Shown: piece by piece, positions 1 through 9,472 of the stretch
Position numbering within the stretch: position 1 is the first letter of the stretch
How the letters are laid out: each line of letters starts with the position of its first letter
Assembly: GCA_002422865.1 (NCBI GenBank)
Contig: DITN01000095.1
Location: forward strand, 1-51,568
Origin: Bacteroidetes bacterium UBA6183
GTDB lineage: Bacteria > Bacteroidota > Bacteroidia > UKL13-3
Reading direction: 5' to 3'
Length of the DNA: 51,568 nt
Translations under genes and position numbers: made by a program
The notes under the pieces: generated by a model
What the model was told of the DNA's origin: nothing
Seen by the model: only the letters and a program-made list of their open reading frames with translations
Databases searched by the model: none

Positions 1-14
1 GTAATATAACGGAC

Positions 15-2136
15 ATGCGAAAAATCAATTAGAATTATATCATTAGGTTTAATTTTATGCAGTTTAAGTGATAACTGTGTAGCACAGGGTTCACCTCCAA
101 AGTTAAAAGACTCTACTAATTTATTTCTTATTAATAAGGCTTACGATTTAAATGAATTACAAAATGGAGTAATATTTTGGTGTGAAGATGCTCTGGGCGT
201 AGGTATGTTATTTACGGATTTTAAGATGCACACAGGGCTTGGTGATGATGATACCATGCTGGAAATTGAAACTTTAGCCGATTCCTTATTTGCTGATGAA
301 GATAGCCCTGCGCCTGGATATTATCATACTCAATATCAGTAGTATTACAAAGGCATTTCTGTTGAAGGTAATACATATACCGAACATCATGATGGTGAAT
401 ATGTTTTTTTAACTACGGGGTTTATTATACAAGGCTTGAATATGAGTGTAACGCCTAGTTTAAGTAGTTCTGATGCGCTTGGTTATGCTACTACCTATAT
501 TGATAATATTGATACTAATGTGGTTGCAACATGGATTTGGGACAGTTTTCCTGCTGCTTTGCCGGAAGGAGAGCTTGTAATTATTTATTTGAATGGAGGA
601 GATAATGATCAAATAGTACCTACAGATTACAAGTTAGCTTATAAGTTTACAATTATGGCCTCAAATCTAAGATATTTTCAAACAATTTATATTGATGCCC
701 ACTCTGGTGCTGTTTTGTTAGAAAGCTCGAATAGGCACTTTGACAATGGAGGTTTCAATCATCTTTATTATGGTGTGAAGAATGACCTTGATTTGAAAAG
801 AAAATATAATCTTTTTGTTGATGACTGGCATTTGGCTGCATTTGGTGATGGTAGAAATATTTATACAACTGATGATGAGGACTATGTTGGCGAGTCAGCC
901 ACCGATACTTATGACCAAAATGAGTGGGGATGGAGTGATATGCCACGCAGTATAGGTGATACTTATTGGGGGAACGATAATTGGAGCGCAACTGCGGCTC
1001 ATTATTGCGCCCAAAAAGCTTGGGACTTTTATAAGCAAATTTATAACAGAAATGGAACAACTGGTTGGGGCAAGCACATCAGAATTCTTGCCGATAATTA
1101 TTCTAAAGATACATATTACGAGTATGATAAAATTATAACTCATGATATTGACTATATATGGGTAGGACGTTTAAATAATAACTATGCAGGTACCTATGAT
1201 ATTATTGGTCACGAATTTACTCATGGTATAGTTCAACGTAGTAAGCCGTTACCTTTTCGTAAAGCTTCTGGTGCGATTAATGAATCATTTGCAGATATTT
1301 TTGGCTTTATGATTGAACGGTATATGTTTGGTGGTGTAAATAACTGGACAATAGGGGAACATGCTACATTATTAAGAGACATGGAAAATCCTAATAATAT
1401 TGGATATTTAAATAATGGACAACCTGCATATTATCAGGAATCTGGATATTGGAGTAATTTATCAGGTTGTTTTCCAAATAGAAATAATGATTTCTGTGGC
1501 GTGCATCAAAATTCAGGAGTGCAAAATAGATCGTTCTATTTGCTAAGTATGGGTGGTAGTAATACAATAAATGGACAAAATAGGTCGGTAACTGGAATTG
1601 GAATTGATAAAGCTGCACGTATAGCTTATTACACAATGACTAATATGCAAAACTATGATCAAACCAACGAGACTTTTGATGTGGTTCGTGCCAATTCATT
1701 GGCAGCCGCAGCTACACTGTATGGTTTTGGAAGCATCGAATACAAAAGCGTTTGTCAAGCTTGGTATGCTGTAAATGTAGGTGGGTGCATTTATATTGAG
1801 TCAGATCTTAATTTATCCTGCTTGTGGAAGCCAAATAATAAGTGGAACGAGATAAAGTCTGGCTTAAAAGAGAATGGTAGCCTAAATGTAAAATTAGCGT
1901 TATTCCCTAATCCTGCAAATAATATTATTCGAATAAATATTGAAGAGCCTAATAAGGCTTCAAATAATGATTATTTAGTTAGTATATTTGATTTACAGGG
2001 AAAAAAAGTATTTTCGGGTAATTATAAGAATATTGTAAGTCAAGAAATTAGCATTGTTGATTTAGTTTCTGGGGTATACATTATGAATGTTACTAATGGA
2101 AGTTGGAATAAAAACATACGTTTTGTTAAACAGTAA
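15..2136 (+). pseudogene. M4 (thermolysin-like) metalloprotease with T9SS type A tail, N-terminus disrupted
   Basis: A secreted zinc endopeptidase of the thermolysin family. The long open part starts at 436 (566 codons) and carries HEFTH (H259, E260, H263 counted from 436), the third zinc ligand E283 in the NESFAD motif, and the second active-site histidine H357 in VHQNSGV. The last ~85 residues form a T9SS type A sorting domain. The same frame continues upstream of 436: positions 25-339 encode a signal peptide ending near CVAQ and the start of an FTP propeptide. Two lesions interrupt it. The ATG at 15 is in another frame, and removing one A from the A5 run at 20-24 would join it to the signal peptide. 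The codon at 340-342 is TAG where the FTP pattern (YQQYYKG) expects CAG. Without the N-terminus the 436 product could not be exported. A sequencing error in an intact gene is the main alternative. Confidence 0.8.
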
Positions 2137-2854
2137 ATTCACTAATTTTAAAAACAGTTTATTTACTTTGCTACTACTGTGTTGGGTACAAAATGTTTGT
2201 GCCCAACATAATAGTTTTACTACTAAATCTAAATGGCGATTTCAAATAGAAACTGGACTTAACTACTCGCATTTTCTTGATAAGAACACCCAACTTAGTG
2301 GTGTTTATTTTGAGTTATTTAAAGCGCCTCGTTTTTGGGGAGTAAAAGGAACATATAACAAAACGCACTCTGTTATTTTTAACAGTATGTTATATGCAAA
2401 AAGAATAAATATTAGACCTCAACTAGGCCAAGACTACATTTGGCATAAAATACATACGTTAGGCTATGGTTATACTATTAATCAAAAGAAAATAAATGTA
2501 ATTGTTACAGCACAGCTTTGCTATAGGACAGGCTTGGAGCGATATACACATGATTATTATTACACGCACGTACTCACATCAGGAATTGTTTATAACAAGC
2601 CTTGGGGTGTTAATATAGGAGTGCAAGCAGAATATTTTATAACTAATAATATTGGTATTGGATTAAATGCTGGATATTACTTGTTCCCGTTTGAAAATAC
2701 AAAATTATCAGGTGCAGACGTAGAGCAAATTAACCCAGGCTTAGTGGCAAGAACTTCACCAAATAAGGAAATTTTTATTAGCTCACTAAAACTCTTTTAT
2801 AATTTTGCTTTACCCAAAAGTATAAACAAGTTAAATCCGTTTAAGAAAAAATAG
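2087..2854 (+). CDS. Predicted outer-membrane barrel protein, unknown function
   Basis: Family not recognised. The product has a hydrophobic signal segment (LFTLLLLCWVQ) ending in CAQ, then alternating aromatic/polar strands (for example residues around GLNYSHFL, GYGYTINQ and GLNAGYYL) typical of a small Bacteroidota beta-barrel. The reading frame overlaps the end of the protease by 50 nt if started at ATG 2087. ATG 2096 or TTG 2123 would give a more normal, shorter signal-peptide n-region, with TTG 2123 reducing the overlap to 14 nt. The overlap suggests co-transcription with the protease. C-terminal end KKK does not show a classic barrel-terminal aromatic residue. Confidence 0.6.
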   Translation: MLLMEVGIKTYVLLNSKFTNFKNSLFTLLLLCWVQNVCAQHNSFTTKSKWRFQIETGLNYSHFLDKNTQLSGVYFELFKAPRFWGVKGTYNKTHSVIFNSMLYAKRINIRPQLGQDYIWHKIHTLGYGYTINQKKINVIVTAQLCYRTGLERYTHDYYYTHVLTSGIVYNKPWGVNIGVQAEYFITNNIGIGLNAGYYLFPFENTKLSGADVEQINPGLVARTSPNKEIFISSLKLFYNFALPKSINKLNPFKKK

Positions 2855-2931
2855 AATTGGATAAATGCTTAAAAGCTAGTTAACCAGTATAAATTTTATT
2901 TACACCCCAATACTTTTTTTATACTTGCACC

Positions 2932-3393
2932 ATGAGTAACACACAACGTTTTGTATCGCTGTATGGATTTTTTGCCTTTGATTACCCGAACTATTGGGTT
3001 GAAGAAACCGATGAAGCCGGTCATTATATATTTTACAACAACAATGGTGGACAAGGAGCATTGCGCATTATGCTTTTGCCAAACGAGTTTGATGGAGAGG
3101 ATGCAGCGGTAAAAATGTTGGAAGAAGTGTACAAACAAAACAAAAATTTTGATCCGGCCTTAATGGCCGTTGGCGAAAATCGTTTTGTGTCTTTTACCAA
3201 AGAACATGAAATAAACGGTGGAACGTTTACCGTGTATTATTGGGCCACGGCCAAATACGATAAAGTAGTGTTGTTTACGTTTACGGTTCAAACCGCTTTA
3301 AAAACATTACCTGCTTTACAACAAGAAAAACAAGAGGTAGAAGAAATGATATCTACTTTTGAATTTTTAAGTGGTGAAGACCATCAGCATTAA
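2932..3393 (+). CDS. Small conserved hypothetical protein (DUF3805-like)
   Basis: A 153-residue protein with no signal peptide or membrane segment. It opens with a FAFDYPNYW segment and alternates short beta strands with one helical stretch (residues ~60-75), then ends in a helix and an HQH tail. The overall look, a single-domain alpha/beta protein beginning with a folded F-x-F-x-x-P-x-x-W segment, resembles the DUF3805/PsbP-like fold group, but I cannot confirm membership. A promoter-like TATACTTG lies at 2920-2927, only 4 nt before the ATG. It converges on the beta-helix lipoprotein with a 2-nt gap. Function unknown. Confidence 0.7.
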   Translation: MSNTQRFVSLYGFFAFDYPNYWVEETDEAGHYIFYNNNGGQGALRIMLLPNEFDGEDAAVKMLEEVYKQNKNFDPALMAVGENRFVSFTKEHEINGGTFTVYYWATAKYDKVVLFTFTVQTALKTLPALQQEKQEVEEMISTFEFLSGEDHQH

Positions 3394-3395
3394 TA

Positions 3396-4847
3396 CTACT
3401 CCCAGCATCCCATACTTGGTGTGTTGCTGCGTGGGTTATTTTTAAAATCAACTAAAATATTGGTTTGTGTGCCTGTGTTTTTTGCTGGCGAGTTTGCCTT
3501 AAGTCGGTAATCGTTGATTACGAAATTTTCAAACAAAGGATCACGGTTCAACACGTTGCCGTTGGTGTTTAAACTGCTCTGTTTGGTTCTAATTAAATTA
3601 CTCTGAATAATGGGTGTTGTAATAGGCAATCCTTGCGCATGAGAATTAATTAAAAACTCTTCTTCCAAACTTCCGTGCACAATATTGTTAACCAACTCAA
3701 AGTTTAAGTTGTAACGGGCAACGATGTTATTTTGCTGGTCGAAATAGGGTGTATTATCAAATACCAAAATAGGATTTTGGCGGTTAAATTTGGTATTGTA
3801 CGATGCGATGGTATTATGCACCAATTGGTATTTGCCACCTAACGCACCAAAAAATCCAAACTGACCGCAATCGCTTATTAAATTATTTACCGCAACAATG
3901 TGTGATGAATAACCAACTATACCTACGGCCGACATGTTATAAATCTGACTCTGTGTAATGGTTAAATTCGGGTTGCTATTTACCGATTGCGAATCAACCT
4001 CAACACCAATATATCCGTTTCTGATAATTGCACCTGTTATCACATTGTCTTTACTACGTGGTAAAAACCTGATGCCTGCCCATTGGTTGCTTAGTTCTTT
4101 GTAATCACCATCTAAGCGTGTACCTTCAAATATTACCGGATTATTGGCGGTACCGTTTACAATTAAAGTACCTGCTACCAAAATACTCGATTTGTTGTAG
4201 GAGTGAATTCTTGCACCTGCATCAATTGTCAACACACAGCCTTCCGGAACCAGAATACTATCATAAATTACATATGGTTTATCTGCTGTCCACCTCAGGT
4301 TTCCTGCATTACAGTTCAGTACATCGTTAAATAAATAATTCGCATCTTGTCCCCAGGCCACTAAATCTACATCCTGAATATTACCATTGGTTTCAAACAA
4401 AATTTGGTCGGCCACAATAAATGGTAAATTCTGACTACCTGCCGGAATGTAACATTGAACAAAAATAATTAAGCTGTCTTTGCCATAAATTTCTTTGCCA
4501 TAAACCTGGTTGGTACTCTGGCCATCAATGTTTAACCTGAATACACTCGGGAAGTTTCCACTTAAACGAATATTGGTTTTAACAGCATTTTTATTGGGGT
4601 TGATAACCCTAATTTGTTGGGTAACCGAAATAGGCCTTACACCACTAGAGTCCAATTGTGTAAATACCGTATCGAAATAAATGGTGTCAACCGAAAACTG
4701 AAGTTTAGCAGAAGGATCGGTGGTAAATTCATCTTCTATCTTGCAAGCATGAAATATTCCGCTTACAAAAACAGCAATCAGTATAAGTATGTATTTTATT
4801 GGCTTCAATATGTTGCAAATATGCGGTATAATTACGAATTGTACCAT
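3396..4847 (-). CDS. Parallel beta-helix lipoprotein
   Basis: A 483-residue envelope protein. The N-terminus has a hydrophobic stretch (~17-31) ending at a cysteine at residue 35 in a weak lipobox (FHAC), so a lipoprotein is likely but not certain. Residues ~45-150 look like an Ig/ASH-type region. From about residue 175 onward, repeated short strand-turn units such as GTLIVNGTANNPVIFEG and GAIIRNGYIGVEV are those of a right-handed parallel beta-helix (NosD/pectate-lyase-like fold). No catalytic residues of a polysaccharide lyase are apparent. It lies 3 nt downstream of the TIGR01777 epimerase gene and is probably co-transcribed. Its substrate is unknown. Confidence 0.75.
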   Translation of the reverse strand: MVQFVIIPHICNILKPIKYILILIAVFVSGIFHACKIEDEFTTDPSAKLQFSVDTIYFDTVFTQLDSSGVRPISVTQQIRVINPNKNAVKTNIRLSGNFPSVFRLNIDGQSTNQVYGKEIYGKDSLIIFVQCYIPAGSQNLPFIVADQILFETNGNIQDVDLVAWGQDANYLFNDVLNCNAGNLRWTADKPYVIYDSILVPEGCVLTIDAGARIHSYNKSSILVAGTLIVNGTANNPVIFEGTRLDGDYKELSNQWAGIRFLPRSKDNVITGAIIRNGYIGVEVDSQSVNSNPNLTITQSQIYNMSAVGIVGYSSHIVAVNNLISDCGQFGFFGALGGKYQLVHNTIASYNTKFNRQNPILVFDNTPYFDQQNNIVARYNLNFELVNNIVHGSLEEEFLINSHAQGLPITTPIIQSNLIRTKQSSLNTNGNVLNRDPLFENFVINDYRLKANSPAKNTGTQTNILVDFKNNPRSNTPSMGCWE

Positions 4848-4850
4848 AAT

Positions 4851-5753
4851 TTATTGTACCAAGTCGGCCATGGCTTTTTGCGCTGTAGGAAACTGAAAAG
4901 TAAAACCGGTATCCAATATTTTTTGTGCCGAAATATGTTGACTGCCCAACAACATGTCTCCCATTTCGCCAAACAAAAGTTTAATTACAAATGCCGGTGC
5001 ATTAGGTAAAATCAATGGCTTATGTAACTGTTTGGCCAATAGTTGGGTAAGTTTTTTGTTGGTTTCGGGGTTTGGAGCCACACCATTAAAAACACCACTT
5101 AGGTTTTTATGCTCAACCAAACTAATAAACATACTGCACAAATCATCAATGTGAATCCAGCTGGTTTGTTGCTCGCCACTACCAAGCGCAGCGCCAAAAA
5201 ACAGGTTAATGGGGGTTGACACTTCTTTAATAAATCCACCATCTTTGGCCAAAACTACGCCTACGCGTATAATTCCGGTACGAATGCCAAGTTTTTCTAT
5301 TGGTTTAACAGCTGTTTCCCAGTCTTCGCAAACTTTTGCCAAAAAAGTATGGGCAGCCGGGGTATTTTCTGTGGTATTTAATGCAGTATTGTTGCCATAA
5401 ATACCAATGGCAGAAGCTGAAATGTAGGTATTAACGGTGTTTTTGTGCTCGCTTAAAGCGTTGGCAAATAGTTGGGTTGATAAAATTCGGCTGTCGTATA
5501 TTTCTTTTTTGTAGGCATCGGTCCACTTTTTATCGGCCACACCGGCACCTGCCAGGTTAATAATTACCTCGGCAAAATCAAACACCGCCTTATCAATTGT
5601 TTGCTTATTTACGTCCCATTCAAACTGCTTGATGGCCGTATGTTGCTTACTTTTGCGGGTTAACCATGCTACTTCATGTCCTTTTTCAACCAGCATTTGG
5701 GTTAATTTTTTGCCAACTAACCCACTTCCTCCCGCTATTACTATCTTTGTCAT
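4851..5753 (-). CDS. TIGR01777 family epimerase (SDR, YfcH/SulA-like)
   Basis: A cytoplasmic NAD(P)-dependent extended short-chain dehydrogenase of 300 residues. The Rossmann nucleotide motif GGSGLVG is at residues 8-14. The INLAGAGVADKKW segment near residue 85 and the SASAIGIYG segment near residue 115 are characteristic of the TIGR01777 family, and the C-terminal ~45 residues fit the DUF1731 domain that usually ends this family. The physiological substrate of the family is not established. The gene is divergent from the MerR/CarH-like gene with a 93-nt shared intergenic region. Confidence 0.88.
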   Translation of the reverse strand: MTKIVIAGGSGLVGKKLTQMLVEKGHEVAWLTRKSKQHTAIKQFEWDVNKQTIDKAVFDFAEVIINLAGAGVADKKWTDAYKKEIYDSRILSTQLFANALSEHKNTVNTYISASAIGIYGNNTALNTTENTPAAHTFLAKVCEDWETAVKPIEKLGIRTGIIRVGVVLAKDGGFIKEVSTPINLFFGAALGSGEQQTSWIHIDDLCSMFISLVEHKNLSGVFNGVAPNPETNKKLTQLLAKQLHKPLILPNAPAFVIKLLFGEMGDMLLGSQHISAQKILDTGFTFQFPTAQKAMADLVQ

Positions 5754-5771
5754 GATTTTTTAATGTGTTTA

Positions 5772-5803
5772 ACTTAAAACAATCTTAAGTATTTATATGT
5801 TTG
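5772..5803 (+). promoter_or_regulatory. Candidate carH promoter and operator
   Basis: An inverted repeat, ACTTAA (5772-5777) and TTAAGT (5785-5790) with a 7-nt spacer, lies just upstream of TATGTTTG (5796-5803), an exact match to the Bacteroidota -7 element TAnnTTTG. No clear TTTG is present at the -33 position. MerR-type regulators commonly bind palindromes next to or within the promoter spacer, so this is a candidate autoregulatory operator. It also lies within the shared region of the divergent epimerase gene. Confidence 0.4.
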
Positions 5804-5846
5804 CTAAAGGTAGTTAATAAGTTAAGAAAAAGGGAGGCATTGTAAA

Positions 5847-6758
5847 TTGGGCGTATTTTCTATTAAAGACATTGAAGCAGTTTCGGGCATAAAGAGCCAC
5901 ACGTTGCGCATTTGGGAGCAGCGTTACGGCATTATTGCCCCTAAACGTACCGAGTCTAATATTAGGTACTACGATGATGATGATTTAAAACACATTCTAA
6001 ACATCAGCATCCTCAACAGACAGGGCATTAAAATATCTGAAATTGCCCGCATGAGTAAAGAAGAAATTACCGAGGCGATTTTAAAATGCAGTGGTCATTC
6101 TTCGGCAAATTTTGATAGCCACATTAAAGGATTAATATCGGCCATGCTCAGTTTTGATGAGTATGGATTCCATAAAATTATTACCACCAACATTATACAA
6201 TTAGGTTTAGAGCAAACCATCATCAGTATCGTATTTCCATTTTTAAATGAGGTTGGCTTGTTGTGGCAAATTGGGTCTATTCACCCATCTCACGAACATT
6301 TTGCATCTAATATCATTCGTCAGAAATTATATGTAGCTATTGATGGAAACGTAGGGCGTTATGCCGAAAGCAGAAAACGTTTCTTGCTGTTTTTACCTGA
6401 GCACGAGCAACACTCAATTGGGTTATTATTTGCCAACTATATTTTACGTACACGCGGACAAGACGTGTTATACCTAGGGCAGGAAGTGCCACTTGTTGAC
6501 TTAAAAGACGCGTTTATAGATAACGAGCCGGATTACGTATTAACGCAATTAACAGCCGCTCATTTAAACGTAGATAAGCAAAGGTTTGTTGATGAAATTT
6601 CAACCTATTGGGGTAAGGCACAATTAATATTATCAGGTGGACAATTTTTAAATACTGAACTTAATTTACCACCCAATGCCCGCGTGATTAAACGCATTGA
6701 AGACTTTATCACCCTTGTAGATAGCATTGCCATGAACAAGGGTGAGGTGTTGAATTAG
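5847..6758 (+). CDS. MerR-family regulator with B12-binding domain (CarH/LitR-like photoreceptor)
   Basis: A 303-residue repressor. Residues 1-70 are a MerR winged helix (SHTLRIWEQRYG). Residues ~90-175 fit the helical B12-binding region and ~178-300 the Rossmann cobalamin-binding domain. It keeps the known light-sensing signature of CarH: W140 followed nine residues later by E150-H151, and E187-x-H189-x-x-G192 with the lower cobalt ligand histidine. In characterised CarH, adenosylcobalamin assembles a DNA-binding tetramer that light breaks down. The start is TTG at 5847, supported by a purine-rich AGGGAGG at 5831-5837 nine nt upstream and by homology of the first residues; no in-frame ATG lies nearby. 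No carotenoid genes are in view, so its target regulon is unknown. Confidence 0.88.
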   Translation: MGVFSIKDIEAVSGIKSHTLRIWEQRYGIIAPKRTESNIRYYDDDDLKHILNISILNRQGIKISEIARMSKEEITEAILKCSGHSSANFDSHIKGLISAMLSFDEYGFHKIITTNIIQLGLEQTIISIVFPFLNEVGLLWQIGSIHPSHEHFASNIIRQKLYVAIDGNVGRYAESRKRFLLFLPEHEQHSIGLLFANYILRTRGQDVLYLGQEVPLVDLKDAFIDNEPDYVLTQLTAAHLNVDKQRFVDEISTYWGKAQLILSGGQFLNTELNLPPNARVIKRIEDFITLVDSIAMNKGEVLN

Positions 6759-6833
6759 GGTTTAACACACTATCTCCGTCCCCAAACTTTCTCCTTAAAT
6801 TAGCCACATTTTGCTGTATACTTGTTTAAGGTA

Positions 6834-7532
6834 ATGAATAAACGAATTTTACTTGTAGAAGACGAGGTTAACGTTGTTAGCTTTATAAAAAAGGGCTTAA
6901 CCGAAGAGGGTTTTGAGGTATCTGTTGCATTGGATGGAAATACCGGTGTTGACATGGCATTAAAGAACAACTACGACTTAATTATTTTAGACATTATGCT
7001 GCCGGACAAAAACGGCATAACCGTGTGCAAAGAAATTAGAGAGGTAAAAACACTTGTGCCTATTTTATTTTTAACAGCACTTAATACTTCCGATAATATT
7101 GCACATGGTTTAAACTCGGGTGCTGATGATTATTTGGTTAAGCCGTTTAAGTTTATTGAATTACTGGCGCGTATTAACGCACTGTTAAGGCGCGTTTCTT
7201 CTCAGGTTAAGGGCGATGAGGTTACCTCTAATAATATTTATACAATTGCCAACTTAGTGGTAAATGATGATGCCAAAACGGTTGAACGAAGTGATCAAAC
7301 CATTACATTAACAGCAACAGAATACAGGCTACTGTTAACACTGATTAAAAATAAAGGCAAGGTGCTTTCTAGGGTGGAGTTGTTAGAAAGTGCGTGGGAT
7401 ATTAATTTTAACATGGGTACCAATGTGGTTGATGTGTATATTAATTACCTCCGAAAAAAAATAGATTCTAAGTTCGATCAAAAGCTTATTCATACCGTTG
7501 TGGGCATGGGTTATGTAATTAAGGAATCATGA
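6834..7532 (+). CDS. OmpR-family response regulator
   Basis: A two-component transcription factor. The receiver domain covers residues ~1-115, with acidic residues near the start (LLVEDE), the phospho-acceptor D53 in LDIMLPD and the conserved K103 in LVKPF. The C-terminal winged-helix DNA-binding domain (Trans_reg_C) ends in HTVVGMGYVI. I chose ATG 6834 (232 residues) because the receiver begins immediately after it; TTG 6822 would only add four residues. Its stop codon overlaps the kinase start by 4 nt, so the two are co-translated. A TATACTTG element lies at 6817-6824. Signal and targets are unknown. Confidence 0.93.
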   Translation: MNKRILLVEDEVNVVSFIKKGLTEEGFEVSVALDGNTGVDMALKNNYDLIILDIMLPDKNGITVCKEIREVKTLVPILFLTALNTSDNIAHGLNSGADDYLVKPFKFIELLARINALLRRVSSQVKGDEVTSNNIYTIANLVVNDDAKTVERSDQTITLTATEYRLLLTLIKNKGKVLSRVELLESAWDINFNMGTNVVDVYINYLRKKIDSKFDQKLIHTVVGMGYVIKES

Positions 7533-8905
7533 AAATACAACTAAAAATAACCTTGTTTTTAGTAGCCACCAATAGTTTAATTTTATTGCTGTTTGGTGGC
7601 AGTGTATATTACTTTTTATATAATTACTCCTACTCCGATTTTTTTAAACGATTAGAAACCCGGGCCACTATTTCGGCAAAGTATAATTTTGAAAAGGACC
7701 GAATAAACACCGAATCATACAAGGCCATCAGAACCGAACATTTAGAACGCTTAACCAACGAAAAAGAATACCTATTTCCGGTTAATCAAACCGACCCCAA
7801 TTATGCAGGCCTGTCAAACTCGTTAAACGTTTCTGGTGGTTTTATTAAAGAAATAGTAAAAAACAAAAAAGCCAAACTTCAAAAAGACGGTACTTTTTAT
7901 GTAGGTATTTTATATACGCAAAAAGAAAACGCATACATTGTTGTTGTATCGGCCGAAAACTATTACGCTACACATCACCTCAGGTTTTTGCGCAACATCT
8001 TAATCATTGGTTTCTTTTTAATAGGATTTATTACCACGTACATCTTCATTTATTTCTCTAAAAAAATATTTAACCCCATTAAAAAAATTACCGATAGGGT
8101 GAAAGAAATAAGCACTGAAAACATTCACCTAAGGCTGGAAGAAGGAACCAACGATTCTGAAATCAGTTTATTAATTACCACATTTAACGATCTTTTAAAC
8201 AGGCTTGAAACAGCCTTTGAAGTGCAAAAAAACTTTATCAGCAATGCTTCGCATGAGTTTGGTACGCCCTTAACTTCTATTATTGGTGAGGCAGAGGTGG
8301 TGTTGCGTAAACCACGTAGTGCTGACGAATACCAACAATCGCTTCAAAGCATATTAACACAAGCCGAGCGCATTAATCAAATTACCCAATCGCTTTTGTA
8401 TTTGGCGCAAACAGGCTACAACAAAAAAAATATCCCACTCGAAATTATTCGTGCCGATGAATTAATTGTGCAGGTTAAGGCATTAACAGATAACCTTAAT
8501 CCTAAAAATAATGTCCAGCTCGATTTTAGTTTATTGCCCGAAAATCATGAAAAGCTTAAAGTATGGGGTAATAAACAATTGCTTTATTTGGCACTTTCTA
8601 ATATCGTTTCCAATGCCTGCAAATACTCAAACAACCAATTGGTAAATATAAGTATCGCATCAAGCAACAACGAAGTGATACTGTTGTTTACCGATAGCGG
8701 AATAGGTATTCCCGAAACCGAGTTGCAGTTTATCTACGACCCGTTTTTTAGGGCATCAAATACCCACCAGTTTGAAGGTTACGGTATAGGTTTGCCCCTA
8801 GCACGTAACATTGTACGCATGCACAATGGCGAACTTGTTGTTTCATCCGAAGTAAATAAAGGTACCACCGTAAAAATAAAATTACCGTTGGCTAAGTTAA
8901 ATTAG
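7529..8905 (+). CDS. Sensor histidine kinase
   Basis: Inner-membrane sensor kinase partner of the preceding response regulator. Membrane segment 1 is at residues ~7-30, a periplasmic domain of ~125 residues follows, segment 2 is at ~154-176, then HAMP (~177-235), a HisKA dimerisation helix with H242 in SHEFGTPLTSI, and a HATPase domain with N-box (SNIVSNACKYS), G1 (DSGIGIP) and G2 (GYGIGLPLA). The usual HELRTPL is HEFGTPL here, a common Bacteroidota variant. The periplasmic sensor region has no recognisable ligand motif. The order RR-HK with ATGA overlap is that of a CusRS/ArlRS-like pair. Confidence 0.93.
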   Translation: MKIQLKITLFLVATNSLILLLFGGSVYYFLYNYSYSDFFKRLETRATISAKYNFEKDRINTESYKAIRTEHLERLTNEKEYLFPVNQTDPNYAGLSNSLNVSGGFIKEIVKNKKAKLQKDGTFYVGILYTQKENAYIVVVSAENYYATHHLRFLRNILIIGFFLIGFITTYIFIYFSKKIFNPIKKITDRVKEISTENIHLRLEEGTNDSEISLLITTFNDLLNRLETAFEVQKNFISNASHEFGTPLTSIIGEAEVVLRKPRSADEYQQSLQSILTQAERINQITQSLLYLAQTGYNKKNIPLEIIRADELIVQVKALTDNLNPKNNVQLDFSLLPENHEKLKVWGNKQLLYLALSNIVSNACKYSNNQLVNISIASSNNEVILLFTDSGIGIPETELQFIYDPFFRASNTHQFEGYGIGLPLARNIVRMHNGELVVSSEVNKGTTVKIKLPLAKLN

Positions 8906-8986
8906 CACATTCTAATCGGTTTCTAATATTCTTCTTATTTCACTCTTATGTGCTCGGGGTTGATTCGCATATCAATGCTGAACAAC

Positions 8987-9463
8987 ATGGCACATACACT
9001 TTTAATTCCTATTGACTTTAAGGTTGAGTCGCTTAAATCGTTAAAGCTTGTTTTAAACGACAATACCCACCAAAAATTAAATGTGGTTTTGGTGTATGCC
9101 GAAAAAAGTTCAGGCTCTATTACAGATATGCTGTTTTATTCTCCTTCAAAAAGGGTAAGCGAGTTGTGCAGCGATATTTTTATTGAGGCTTTGTCTATGA
9201 TAAAAAATAGATACGACAGTGTGATTGGGGAGTTGCGTATTGAAATTTTTAGTGGAACTACTGTTGGTGCTTTAAAAAATTTTATTGATGCCCATAGGGT
9301 AGACGAGATTGTTTCTCCATCAAATTACGAATTGGAAATGCCTTCCAGGGCCTTTGATGTGCGACCACTGTTTAAGGGCGTAAGTACACCAATAAAAAAT
9401 GTATCGTGGCAAAATCAAAAATCATTAAGTGTACACGAACAATTAATAGCCCTTTTTAACTAA
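8987..9463 (+). CDS. UspA-like protein linked to SulP transporter
   Basis: A soluble protein of about 158 residues that opens with HTLLIPIDF and alternates strands and helices as in universal stress proteins. The ATP-binding glycine motif (G-x2-G-x9-G-S/T) of nucleotide-binding Usp proteins is not visible, so it would be a non-ATP-binding variant or a relative. ATG 8987 is chosen because the first strand starts there; ATGs at 8948 and 8975 are in frame and possible. It lies 9 nt upstream of the SulP gene, so a role with that transporter is likely but inferred. Confidence 0.65.
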   Translation: MAHTLLIPIDFKVESLKSLKLVLNDNTHQKLNVVLVYAEKSSGSITDMLFYSPSKRVSELCSDIFIEALSMIKNRYDSVIGELRIEIFSGTTVGALKNFIDAHRVDEIVSPSNYELEMPSRAFDVRPLFKGVSTPIKNVSWQNQKSLSVHEQLIALFN

Positions 9464-9472
9464 CCCCTCCTT

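Noticed and set aside
755..1636. Minus-strand open frames opposite the M4 protease
   Set aside because: They are antisense shadows of the conserved protease frame with no family features.
5847..7532. Carotenoid photoprotection cluster led by CarH
   Set aside because: No crt genes are in the window; the next genes are a two-component pair and a transporter.
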